A stretch of DNA of 9,152 nucleotides from Desulfuromonadaceae bacterium UBA6124 (GCA_002423365.1 DIVU01000064.1:1-9152), one strand, 5' to 3'. Positions 1 through 6,839 are shown, counted from the stretch's first letter. Program-made: numbers and translations. The notes: generated by a model from the letters alone, not told the origin.

Positions 1-869
1 CCTTCCTGGTCGACGACGGCGTGCAGGGGAATGGCGATCGCCCCGGGCAGCTCCCGCCGCAAGGCGGAGACGCGCACGATCATCCCCGGGCGCAGCCGTG
101 CCCCGCCGTTGGCCACCTCGACCTTCGCCGTGTAGGTACGGGTCAGGGGATCGGCCTTGTAGGCGAGGTGAATGACCTCACCGGCAAACTCCTCCCCCCC
201 CGTCTGATTGACCTGGGCCGGGGTAAGGCTGACCTTCTCCCCCAGGGTGAGGAACCCCACATCCTTCTCCGGGACTTCCAGCAGCACCTTGAGCCGGTCG
301 ACCTGAACCAGCTCGGCCACGGCCATGCCGGCGGTGACATATTCCCCCCGGTCGACCAGCCACTTGTCGAGCACCCCATTGATCGGCGCATAGAGGGTGC
401 TCTTCTCCAGAGCGACCTGCGCCTGGCGCAGCTCGGCGGCGGCGGCATCCTGGGCGGCGGCGGCATTGTCGTATTCCTGGGGGCTGATAAGTTTTTCGTC
501 GCGCAGCCGCCGCAGGCGATCGCGGGAGACGGTGCGCAGTTCCGCCTCGGAGCGCGCCCGATCGAGGGCGGCCTGACGACTGTCGGAGTCGATGCGCAGC
601 AAGGGCTCGCCGACCTGCACCCGCTCCCCCTCTTGCGGGCCGCGCCAGCGCACCGGGCCGTCGATCTCGGCGGCCAGCAGCAGATCCTCCCAGGCCTCCA
701 ACGAACCGGGCAGGGTCAGCAGTTCACGTAGATCGCGAGTCGTCACCGTTTCCACCACGACATTGGTCCGTTTGACCTCGAAGGTTGCGGGCGTTTCGGA
801 CACGGACTCGCTCGGGCCTTCCTGAGCGCAGCCGGCCAAGAGCAGAATCAGCAGTAAGTAGAGAGGCAT
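1..869 (-). CDS. RND efflux periplasmic adaptor lipoprotein (HlyD/AcrA family), 3' end missing
   Basis: This is the N-terminal 289 codons of a membrane fusion protein, which bridges an inner-membrane pump and an outer-membrane channel in the periplasm. I translated it by hand from the reverse strand. It begins MPLYLLLILLLAGC, a lipobox (L11-A-G-C14), so it is a lipoprotein. Residues 53-97 and 157-190 look like the two halves of the lipoyl-like domain (STLYAPINGVLDK at 157-169 is typical), separated by a short Ala-rich helical hairpin (98-156), then a beta-barrel domain; the C-terminus is off the edge. Start 869 has CAGGAA 8 nt upstream. In-frame ATGs at 878 and 914 are possible; the 914 start would add a lysine before the hydrophobic stretch, which the short form lacks. 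The residue after the lipid-bearing Cys is Ala. It lies 51 bp after the tetR-like gene, probably co-transcribed; the pump gene should follow off-window. Substrate unknown. Confidence 0.9.
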   Translation of the reverse strand, partial: MPLYLLLILLLAGCAQEGPSESVSETPATFEVKRTNVVVETVTTRDLRELLTLPGSLEAWEDLLLAAEIDGPVRWRGPQEGERVQVGEPLLRIDSDSRQAALDRARSEAELRTVSRDRLRRLRDEKLISPQEYDNAAAAQDAAAAELRQAQVALEKSTLYAPINGVLDKWLVDRGEYVTAGMAVAELVQVDRLKVLLEVPEKDVGFLTLGEKVSLTPAQVNQTGGEEFAGEVIHLAYKADPLTRTYTAKVEVANGGARLRPGMIVRVSALRRELPGAIAIPLHAVVDQE

Positions 870-920
870 GAATAACATTCCTGATTTATGGAGGGATGAA
901 GAACTTGGGCACATGGGGAA

Positions 921-1595
921 TCAGCCTTCGCCGGAGAAGGTACGCTGGTGGAGGTGTTGCAAAAGCGTGCTTTCTTCGCCGGAAAGCTCCCCGGCGCTAC
1001 CGATGCCGGCGAGGGCCTGACGCAGCAGAACCCGGAGCACGGCGGCCATTTCCGTTGCGTTTTGCAGATAGCCCGAATACCAGCTGGAGAGCATGAGCAG
1101 GTACTGGGCATAGAGGTGACCGATGGCGGTCAGCGGGTCGAAACACCCGCCAATCTCCCCCCGCCGGCGGGCGCGCTCAAGAATTTCCCCGACGCCGAGC
1201 ACATAACGACTGTTGAGCTCCCGCGATTGCGCCCGGCCGGCGGCCTGGGGAAAGGCCATTTCCCGCATCAGCAGCCGCCCGAACTCTTGGTTGCGGGTGA
1301 CAAAATGGAACTGGCTGGTAAAAAGGGTCAAAAGCTGTTCGAGAACGGTTGCCTCGGGATCGTTCTTCTCCGCCAACGCAGCAAAGGCATAGTCGATCTC
1401 GTCCTCGCAGAAGGCCAGGAAGATCTCTTCCTTGGCGCGAAAATAACCGTAGATCGTCCCCTTGCCGATCCCCGCCGCCCGCGCAATCTGGTCGATGCTG
1501 GTCTTCTCAAAGCCCTTCTCGGCGAAGAGCCGCACCGCCGCCGCGATGATCGCCTGCCGGGTCGCCCGTTTTTTCGCCTCGCGGATGCCGCCCAT
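921..1595 (-). CDS. TetR/AcrR-family transcriptional regulator
   Basis: This encodes a DNA-binding repressor of about 224 residues, a normal TetR length. Counting from the upstream ATG at 1607, residues 12-60 hold the classic TetR helix-turn-helix: RQAIIAAAVRLFAEKGFEKT, then IDQIARAAGIGKGTIYGYF. The remaining helical part is the variable ligand-binding and dimer domain, in which I recognise no specific ligand signature. Two in-frame starts exist. I prefer ATG at 1595 because GGAG sits 6 nt before it, whereas ATG at 1607 has only a T-run upstream and lies about 14 nt from the predicted transcription start. It is first in an operon with the efflux adaptor gene. A promoter plus an overlapping palindrome immediately upstream suggest it represses itself and the pump. 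The family and role as local repressor are well supported by context; the inducer is unknown. Confidence 0.92.
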   Translation of the reverse strand: MGGIREAKKRATRQAIIAAAVRLFAEKGFEKTSIDQIARAAGIGKGTIYGYFRAKEEIFLAFCEDEIDYAFAALAEKNDPEATVLEQLLTLFTSQFHFVTRNQEFGRLLMREMAFPQAAGRAQSRELNSRYVLGVGEILERARRRGEIGGCFDPLTAIGHLYAQYLLMLSSWYSGYLQNATEMAAVLRVLLRQALAGIGSAGELSGEESTLLQHLHQRTFSGEG

Positions 1596-1608
1596 AGATT
1601 GCTCCATA

Positions 1609-1632
1609 AAAAGTCGAACGTGGTCGAATTTT
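1609..1632. promoter_or_regulatory. Candidate TetR operator (imperfect palindrome)
   Basis: A 24-bp imperfect inverted repeat is centred between 1620 and 1621: 9 of 12 base pairs are symmetric, with core half-sites AAGTCGAAC and GGTCGAATT on the plus strand. It covers the predicted -10 and start of transcription of the regulator operon. TetR-family repressors typically bind such palindromes in their own promoters, so autorepression is the inference. No binding data exist here. Confidence 0.45.
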
Positions 1633-1656
1633 ACCGCCCCTCACTCACCTCCGCAA
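1628..1656 (-). promoter_or_regulatory. Candidate sigma70 promoter for the tetR-adaptor operon
   Basis: Reading the minus strand, TTGCGG (1656-1651) is separated by exactly 17 nt from TAAAAT (1633-1628). The -10 matches 5 of 6 consensus positions; the -35 only 3 of 6. Transcription would begin near 1621, giving a leader of about 26 nt to the preferred start at 1595. The weak -35 makes this a moderate call. Its overlap with the palindrome below strengthens it. Confidence 0.5.
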
Positions 1657-1683
1657 TCATTTTTCCGACCGCAGTCAACTTTT

Positions 1684-1730
1684 TCATTCATCATTCATCA
1701 ATCCTTGCCTTGACAGTTCGGAAGCGTCAA
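1684..1730. promoter_or_regulatory. Upstream region of the HD gene: short tandem repeat and TTGAC/GTCAA inverted repeat
   Basis: The divergent intergenic region holds a short period-7 repeat (CATTCAT twice plus CA, about 1685-1700). It is followed by TTGAC (1710-1714) and its inverse GTCAA (1726-1730). TTGACA at 1710-1715 is a perfect -35 hexamer, but no convincing -10 lies 16-18 nt downstream. Some promoter for the plus-strand gene block must be here. I cannot fix its exact position. Confidence 0.25.
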
Positions 1731-1758
1731 TGGCACTTTTAACGCAGGAGGCCTGACC

Positions 1759-2307
1759 ATGAACCCCATCCCCCTGATCGAAAAATACTATCCCCCCGGC
1801 TCCCTCGCCCATCGCATCCTGCTGCGCCACAGCGGCCGGGTCGCGGCCAAGGCGGTGCAGGCCGCTCGTCACGCCGCTTTACGGGAAGCGGTGGATGTGG
1901 AATTCGTTCGCGAGGCGGCGCTGCTGCACGATATCGGCATCTTTTACACCGATGCGCCGGACCTCGGCTGTCACGGCGCTTTGCCCTATCTGGCCCACGG
2001 CTTCAAGGGACGGGAATTGCTGGAAAAAGAAGGATATCCCCGGCATGCCCTGGTCTGCGAACGGCACATCGGCGTCGGCCTGAGCGCGGTAGAGATCCGC
2101 GAAAAGGAGCTGCCCTTGCCGAGCCGCGACATGCGGCCCCTGACCGTCGAAGAAGAGATCGTCACCTACGCCGATCTCTTCTTCTCCAAAAACCCCCGGG
2201 AGCAGGACCGGGAACGGACGCCGGAGGAGGTGCGCCAGACCCTGCGCCGTTTCGGCGAAGACAAGCCGGCGATCTTCGACGCCTGGCACAAACGCTTCGG
2301 CGGCTGA
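1759..2307 (+). CDS. HD-domain metal-dependent phosphohydrolase
   Basis: A 182-residue soluble HD-superfamily protein, a little shorter than many family members but complete. The metal ligands are visible: H24 (RHSGRV), the HD pair H57-D58 (LLHDIGI), and D139 (YADLFFSK). Additional histidines at H80 (HGFKG), H96 and H103 (ERHIGVG) resemble the second metal site of two-metal HD enzymes. There is no sensor or nucleotidyl cyclase domain and no transmembrane segment. The start is well fixed: AGGAGG at 1746-1751 with 7-nt spacing. HD proteins hydrolyse phosphoester bonds of nucleotides or cyclic nucleotides; the substrate of this one cannot be read from sequence. It heads the plus-strand block and ends 10 bp before the DedA-PAP2 gene, so the two are probably co-transcribed. 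Divergently placed from the tetR operon. Confidence 0.88.
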   Translation: MNPIPLIEKYYPPGSLAHRILLRHSGRVAAKAVQAARHAALREAVDVEFVREAALLHDIGIFYTDAPDLGCHGALPYLAHGFKGRELLEKEGYPRHALVCERHIGVGLSAVEIREKELPLPSRDMRPLTVEEEIVTYADLFFSKNPREQDRERTPEEVRQTLRRFGEDKPAIFDAWHKRFGG

Positions 2308-2317
2308 GCGAACGTCC

Positions 2318-3892
2318 ATGGAAGCCTGGATTCAGGACTTTTTTCATTGGCTCCCGACCGGGGCGCTTTACTACGCCCTGGTTTTCCTGATCTCCTTCTG
2401 CGAATCCCTGGCCTTCGCCGGAATCGTCGTGCCGGGTAGCACCCTGATCGTCTTCACCGGTTTTCTCGCCGCCAACGGCAAGGGCGCCTATGTGCCGCTG
2501 ATGATAGTCGCCACCCTCGGCGCCATCCTCGGCGACCTGCTCAGTTACTGGCTGGGGGCGCGAATGGGTACGGCCCTGCTCGCCCGCCCCCTGTTCAAGC
2601 GCTATCAGAGACTCTTTCGCAAATCCCAGATCTTCTTTCTCGAACACGGCGGCAAAAGCGTCTTTATCGGCCGTTTCGTCGGCCTGGTCCGTCCCTTCAT
2701 CCCCTTCGTCGCCGGCTACGCCCGCATGCGCCCCGCCCTGTTCGCCTTTTACGCCGTCGTCAGCGGCATCCTCTGGGGCCTGGCCTATCCCGGCCTCGGC
2801 TATTTCTTCGGCGCCAGTTGGCAGAAAGTGGAACTCTGGGCCGGGCGGTTCAGCTATCTGCTCGCTACCCTAGTGGTTCTGCTCGTCGCCAACCACCTTT
2901 TCTGGAAAAAACTCGCCCCCCGGCTGTGGGCTCTGGGTCTGCGGCTGCAAGCCCGGTTTTCCGGGCATTGGCACAGCCTGCTGCAAAGACCGGCGGTGCG
3001 CCGTTTCAGAGAGCGTCACCCGGAGTTCTGGACCTTTCTCGCCGATCGCTTCGATCCCCGTCATAGTGCCGGGGCCTTTCTCACCGCCGGATTCGCCGGG
3101 GTGATCCTCTTTTCCAGCCTCTTTATCTTCATGGTCGGTCCCTTCACCCGCCTCGACTTGGCCGTGCAGCACCGGCTCGCCGACCTGCGTCACCCCGTCG
3201 CCGACCCCATCGCCCTGCTCATCACCTATCTCGCCAATGGGCCGGTTATCGCCCTTCTCGGGCTCTGGGCCAATCTCTGGTTAATCCTGCGCAGGCGCTA
3301 TTTCAGCGCACTGCTCCTGACCGGGGGGACGCTTGCCGGAGAACTTCTCATCTATCTCTTCAAGCTCTTCTTCGCCCGAACCCGACCCGAATCCCCCTTC
3401 ATTCATCTGGTCATGGATCTGCGCGGATTTCCCAGCGCCCATGCCTTTGTCGCCCTGGTCTTTTACGGCCTGCTCGTTTACATGCTCCTCGATACCCTGA
3501 AAAATCTGGAAAACCGCTTCTACCTGGTCGTCGGCGGCAGCCTGTTGACTCTGCTCATCGGTTTCAGTCGACTCTACCTGGGGGTGCACTGGTTCAGCGA
3601 CGTGCTCGGCGGTTACGCCCTGGCCGCCGCCTGGCTGAGCCTGCTGATCACCGCCGGAGAGCTGCGCCGCCGCCTGGCCGGAGAGTTCCCCTGGGGTCCG
3701 CCGCCAGCCCGTCCCGCTCTGTCGCCGAGGCAGCGGCGGCTGTTTCTTGCCCTGGCCGCCATCCCTCTACTCTTGGCGCTTTGGGGCTATGTCGAGTATC
3801 GCCTGGAAAGGGATCTCGGCTCCCGGCAGAGGTTTACAACCTCCGGCGAATCGGCTACGATGCCGGCTGATAAACAGTTTTCATCCTCTTGA
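2318..3892 (+). CDS. DedA-PAP2 fusion membrane protein, likely undecaprenyl carrier phosphatase/transporter
   Basis: A 524-residue polytopic inner-membrane protein made of two domains. Residues about 15-195 are DedA: acidic E29, VVPGS at 38-42, GD at 72-73, and the GRFVGLVRPFIPFVAG stretch with R119 and R125. Residues about 250-445 are a PAP2 phosphatase with all three signature motifs: K349-x6-R356-P357, P372-SAH375, and S417-R418-x5-H424-x3-D428. A further membrane helix lies at about 474-493, then a short polar tail. Known biology: DedA proteins of the UptA/PopT type carry undecaprenyl phosphate across the membrane, and PAP2 enzymes such as PgpB remove phosphate from lipid pyrophosphates. 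Inference: this fusion dephosphorylates and returns the carrier in one chain. The related LssY architecture has an extra C-terminal domain that is absent here. Ribosome site is weak, so translation is probably coupled to the HD gene 10 bp upstream. Confidence 0.93.
   Translation: MEAWIQDFFHWLPTGALYYALVFLISFCESLAFAGIVVPGSTLIVFTGFLAANGKGAYVPLMIVATLGAILGDLLSYWLGARMGTALLARPLFKRYQRLFRKSQIFFLEHGGKSVFIGRFVGLVRPFIPFVAGYARMRPALFAFYAVVSGILWGLAYPGLGYFFGASWQKVELWAGRFSYLLATLVVLLVANHLFWKKLAPRLWALGLRLQARFSGHWHSLLQRPAVRRFRERHPEFWTFLADRFDPRHSAGAFLTAGFAGVILFSSLFIFMVGPFTRLDLAVQHRLADLRHPVADPIALLITYLANGPVIALLGLWANLWLILRRRYFSALLLTGGTLAGELLIYLFKLFFARTRPESPFIHLVMDLRGFPSAHAFVALVFYGLLVYMLLDTLKNLENRFYLVVGGSLLTLLIGFSRLYLGVHWFSDVLGGYALAAAWLSLLITAGELRRRLAGEFPWGPPPARPALSPRQRRLFLALAAIPLLLALWGYVEYRLERDLGSRQRFTTSGESATMPADKQFSSS
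3833..3861 (+). promoter_or_regulatory. Candidate internal promoter for aguAB
   Basis: TTTACA (3833-3838, 5 of 6 to the -35 consensus) is followed after 17 nt by TACGAT (3856-3861, 4 of 6 to the -10). It lies inside the last codons of the DedA-PAP2 gene. The start of transcription would fall near 3868, about 45 nt before the aguA ATG. This would let the polyamine genes be expressed apart from the upstream pair. Sequence match only. Confidence 0.4.
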
Positions 3893-3912
3893 TCATAAGG
3901 ATATTTACTTTT

Positions 3913-4938
3913 ATGCACAGACGTTTGCCCGCCGAATGGGAAGAGCAGGATGCCATTCTTCTCGCTTGGCCGCATATGGATAGCGACTGGTGCGAGGATC
4001 TGGTCCAGGTGGAGCCGGTCTTCGTCGCCATCGCCCAGGCCGCCGCCCGCTTTCAGCGGGTGCTGATCGTCGCCCCGGAGACGGCCCCCATCGCCGATCA
4101 GCTGCGCCGGGCCGGGGTGAATTTGGAGCAGGTTTCGCTCTACTCCCTGCCAACCAACGACACCTGGGCGCGGGATTTCGGCCCGATCACCGTCTTCGAG
4201 GACGGCAAACCGCTCCTCTGCGATTTCGGTTTCAACGGCTGGGGTCTCAAGTTCGCGGCCAATTTTGACAACCGCGTCACCGCCGAACTGGCCCGCCTCG
4301 GGGTCTTCGGAAAGCGTCGGGTGTCGGTGCCGGGGTTGATCCTCGAAGGGGGGAGCATCGAAAGCGACGGCGAAGGCACGCTACTGACCACCAGCCAATG
4401 TCTGCTTGAAGCGAATCGCAATCCGCACCTGACCCGGGCAGAGCTTGAAGAGAAGCTGGGCGAGCTCTTCGGCATCGACCATTTTCTCTGGCTGGAGCAC
4501 GGTTATCTGGCCGGGGACGACACCGATTCCCACATCGACACCCTGGCGCGGCTCGCCCCGGACAACACCATTCTCTACGTTAAATGCGCCGACGAGCAGG
4601 ACGAGCACTATCGCGCCCTGGCGGTCATGGAAGCCGAACTGCGCGCTCTACGCCCCCGCATCGGCCGCCGTTTCCGGCTCCTCCCCCTGCCCTGGCCGCA
4701 GGCCTGCTTCGACCGGGAAGGCGGACGCCTGCCCGCCACCTACGCCAACTTTCTCGTCATCAACGGCGCGGTGCTGGTGCCGACCTACGACGACCCGGCC
4801 GACGCCGAAGCCTGCGCCGTCATCGCCCGGGCCTTCCCCGGCCGGGAAATCGTCGCCGTCGACTGCCGACCGCTGATCCTGCAACACGGTTCCCTGCATT
4901 GCGTCACCATGCAGCTGCCCCGAGGAGTTCTGGCATGA
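3913..4938 (+). CDS. aguA: Agmatine deiminase (agmatine iminohydrolase)
   Basis: Converts agmatine to N-carbamoylputrescine and ammonia in the cytoplasm, a step of the arginine-to-putrescine route. The 341-residue protein has the full pentein-fold (PAD_porph family) signature: RLPAEWEEQDAILLAWPH near the N-terminus, WARDFGP at 85-91 (catalytic-site Asp88), LEGGSIE at 144-150 (Glu145), GDDTDSHIDTLAR with His207 and Asp209, and the nucleophile Cys330 in HGSLHC near the C-terminus. I chose ATG at 3913, giving the usual N-terminus and an AAGG 12 nt upstream; a TTG at 3889 would add eight residues and overlap the previous stop. The stop overlaps the aguB start as ATGA, so the two are translationally coupled, which supports the function strongly. 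No arginine decarboxylase (the source of agmatine) is in the window. Confidence 0.95.
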   Translation: MHRRLPAEWEEQDAILLAWPHMDSDWCEDLVQVEPVFVAIAQAAARFQRVLIVAPETAPIADQLRRAGVNLEQVSLYSLPTNDTWARDFGPITVFEDGKPLLCDFGFNGWGLKFAANFDNRVTAELARLGVFGKRRVSVPGLILEGGSIESDGEGTLLTTSQCLLEANRNPHLTRAELEEKLGELFGIDHFLWLEHGYLAGDDTDSHIDTLARLAPDNTILYVKCADEQDEHYRALAVMEAELRALRPRIGRRFRLLPLPWPQACFDREGGRLPATYANFLVINGAVLVPTYDDPADAEACAVIARAFPGREIVAVDCRPLILQHGSLHCVTMQLPRGVLA

Positions 4939-5819
4939 ATACGCTGAAAGTTGCCCTGGTGCAGCACAACTGCACCGCCAACCGGAAAGAGAACGTTCGC
5001 AAAAGCAGCGACGGCATCCGCCGGGCCGCCGCGCAAGGGGCGCAACTGGTGGTTCTGCCGGAGTTGCACTGCGGCCTCTATTTCTGCCAGACGGAAGAGA
5101 CTGCCTGCTTTGACCAGGCGGAAACCATCCCCGGACCGAGCACCGAGGTTTTCGGCGCTCTCGCCCGGGAACTGGGGATCGTCATCGTCACCTCCCTCTT
5201 CGAAAAGCGGGCGCCGGGTCTTTATCACAACACCGCCGTGGTCCTGGAAAAGGACGGTTCCATCGCCGGGAAATACCGCAAGATGCACATTCCCGACGAT
5301 CCCGGCTATTACGAAAAATTCTATTTCACCCCCGGCGATCTCGGCTTTACCCCCATCGACACCTCCATCGGTCGCCTTGGGGTGCTGGTCTGCTGGGACC
5401 AGTGGTACCCCGAAGCGGCGCGGCTGATGGCCATGGCCGGCGCGGAAATGCTCATCTACCCCACGGCCATCGGCTATGATCCCAACGACAGTCCTGATGA
5501 GCAGGCCCGCCAGCGCGAGGCCTGGATCACTATCCAGCGCGGCCACGCCGTGGCCAACGGCATCCCGGTTCTCAGCGTCAACCGTATCGGTTTCGAGGAG
5601 GATCCGTCCGGTCAGACCGCCGGCGCCCGTTTCTGGGGAAGCAGCTTCGCCACCGGTTGCCAGGGGGAGCTTCTGGTCCGCGCCGGCCAAGATCAGGAAG
5701 AAGAGCTACTGGTGGAGATCGATCGGGCTCGCAGCGAAGCGGTGCGCCGGATCTGGCCCTACCTGCGGGACCGGCGCATCGACGCCTACGGCGACCTACT
5801 GCGACGCTATCGGGATTAA
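4935..5819 (+). CDS. aguB: N-carbamoylputrescine amidase
   Basis: Hydrolyses N-carbamoylputrescine to putrescine, CO2 and ammonia, completing the step begun by AguA. The 294-residue protein is a nitrilase-superfamily amidase of standard length with the catalytic triad in place: Glu43 (LPELHC), Lys116 (YRKMHIPDDPGYYEK) and Cys153 (VCWDQWYPE). The DDPGYYEKFYF stretch after the lysine and the SVNRIGFEEDP segment are typical of the AguB subgroup. The start at 4935 is preferred because AGGAG stands 7 nt upstream and it overlaps the aguA stop as ATGA. The reading frame stays open for 117 codons further upstream inside aguA, but that part resembles no amidase and is a product of high GC content. It ends 3 bp before the lytic transglycosylase gene. 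Confidence 0.96.
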   Translation: MNTLKVALVQHNCTANRKENVRKSSDGIRRAAAQGAQLVVLPELHCGLYFCQTEETACFDQAETIPGPSTEVFGALARELGIVIVTSLFEKRAPGLYHNTAVVLEKDGSIAGKYRKMHIPDDPGYYEKFYFTPGDLGFTPIDTSIGRLGVLVCWDQWYPEAARLMAMAGAEMLIYPTAIGYDPNDSPDEQARQREAWITIQRGHAVANGIPVLSVNRIGFEEDPSGQTAGARFWGSSFATGCQGELLVRAGQDQEEELLVEIDRARSEAVRRIWPYLRDRRIDAYGDLLRRYRD

Positions 5820-5822
5820 ATC

Positions 5823-6824
5823 ATGACGCGAAACAGATTTTTCATCGGCTGCCTGTTCCTGGCGCTCTTCTACACACCGACGCTGGCAACGGCAAACCTT
5901 CCTGACTTCACGGCCTGGCTCGCCCAGGTTCGCGCCGAAGCCCTGACGCGGGGGATCTCCCCGGCGACGGTTGTCGCCGGCCTGGACGGACTGACCCCGT
6001 TGGACTACGTCATTGAACAGGACCGCAAGCAGATGCCCCGCAGCGACGGCCGGAAACACACCGGGGGGTACAGCCGCTACCTGAAACGGGTAATGCCCCC
6101 CCAGAAGATCGAACAGGCCAAGGCCCATTACCTGGGGCGCCGCGACCTGTTGCGCCGGATCGAAACCCACTTCGGGGTGCCCGGCCATTACCTGGTGGCC
6201 CTGTGGGGGATCGAAAGCCATTTCGGCGACCATCAGGGCAAGACCCCGGTCATCCAGTCCTTGGCGACCCTCGCTTACGACGGCCGGCGCGGTGAGTTTT
6301 TTCGCGGTGAACTTTTACGCGCGCTGGAGATCATTGACCAGGGGCATATCCAACCCGAGCAAATGCTCGGTTCCTGGGCCGGAGCCATGGGCCAGGTACA
6401 GTTCATGCCGTCGAGTTTCATGAATTTTGCCGTCGATTTCGACGGCGACGGGCGCAAGGACATCTGGAGCAACGAAGGGGACGCCCTGGCCTCGGCCGCC
6501 AACTACCTGAATGCCAACGGCTGGCGTTCGGATCAAGGCTGGGGGGAGCGGGTGGTCCTGCCCAAGGGCTTCAATGCTCGCCTGGCCGGAATGGAAACGC
6601 GCAAGACCCTCGATCAGTGGCGGCGCCTGGGAGTTCGAAATATCGACGGGCCCGGCCATCTTCAAGCCTCCCTGCTACTCCCCGACGACACCAGCAGCCC
6701 GGCCTTTCTGGTTTACGACAATTTCCGCGTGCTCCTCCACTGGAACCGCTCCAAGGCCTTCGCCCTGACTGTCGGTCATCTGGCCCACCGGCTTTACGCC
6801 CTGGAACGGGAAACCTTTCCCTAG
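5823..6824 (+). CDS. MltB-type lytic murein transglycosylase, secreted
   Basis: Cleaves the MurNAc-GlcNAc bond of peptidoglycan, forming 1,6-anhydro ends, in the periplasm. The 333-residue protein starts with a signal peptide (hydrophobic 6-20, likely cut after TLATA at about residue 24) with no lipobox in a usable place, so it should be soluble rather than lipid-anchored as in E. coli MltB. The catalytic Glu131 lies in ALWGIESHFG; GAMGQVQFMPSSF (187-199) is the family's substrate-groove motif; DFDGDGRKDIW (205-215) matches the EF-hand-like calcium loop described in Slt35/MltB. The C-terminal FRVLLHWNRS (301-310) and following helix are also typical. It starts 3 bp after aguB with only a weak GGGA ribosome site, so it is probably translated together with aguB. 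No peptidoglycan-binding domain is attached. Confidence 0.93.
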   Translation: MTRNRFFIGCLFLALFYTPTLATANLPDFTAWLAQVRAEALTRGISPATVVAGLDGLTPLDYVIEQDRKQMPRSDGRKHTGGYSRYLKRVMPPQKIEQAKAHYLGRRDLLRRIETHFGVPGHYLVALWGIESHFGDHQGKTPVIQSLATLAYDGRRGEFFRGELLRALEIIDQGHIQPEQMLGSWAGAMGQVQFMPSSFMNFAVDFDGDGRKDIWSNEGDALASAANYLNANGWRSDQGWGERVVLPKGFNARLAGMETRKTLDQWRRLGVRNIDGPGHLQASLLLPDDTSSPAFLVYDNFRVLLHWNRSKAFALTVGHLAHRLYALERETFP

Positions 6825-6839
6825 CAAAGATACGTAGAT

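Noticed and set aside
21..731. Plus-strand open frame of 236 codons at the left edge
   Set aside because: It is the complement of the efflux adaptor coding sequence, whose lipobox and lipoyl-domain motifs are clear on the minus strand.
948..1742. Plus-strand open frame of 264 codons opposite the TetR gene
   Set aside because: The minus strand holds an unmistakable TetR helix-turn-helix, and the plus-strand frame runs on into the intergenic region with no known motif.
1731..1745. Sigma54-like promoter TGGCAC-N5-ACGC before the HD gene
   Set aside because: The GG and GC have the right spacing, but transcription would start at about 1757, after the AGGAGG ribosome site at 1746-1751. It also matches only half of the -12 element.
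3889..3912. TTG start adding eight residues to agmatine deiminase
   Set aside because: It overlaps the previous stop, has no ribosome site, and family members begin near the RLPAEWE motif, as from ATG 3913.
4584..4934. In-frame upstream extension of aguB of 117 codons
   Set aside because: Arg/Pro/Ala-rich composition typical of an out-of-frame reading of aguA. No amidase similarity, and the ATG at 4935 has a good ribosome site.
4785..5690. Long minus-strand open frame (about 300 codons) opposite aguA/aguB
   Set aside because: It mirrors the codon pattern of two confidently identified enzymes on the plus strand. No recognisable domain, so it is an antisense artefact of high GC.
5823..5852. 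Lipobox-like FIGC at residues 7-10 of the MltB-type protein
   Set aside because: The Cys lies too near the N-terminus, with the hydrophobic core after it; a normal signal peptidase I site near residue 24 fits better.
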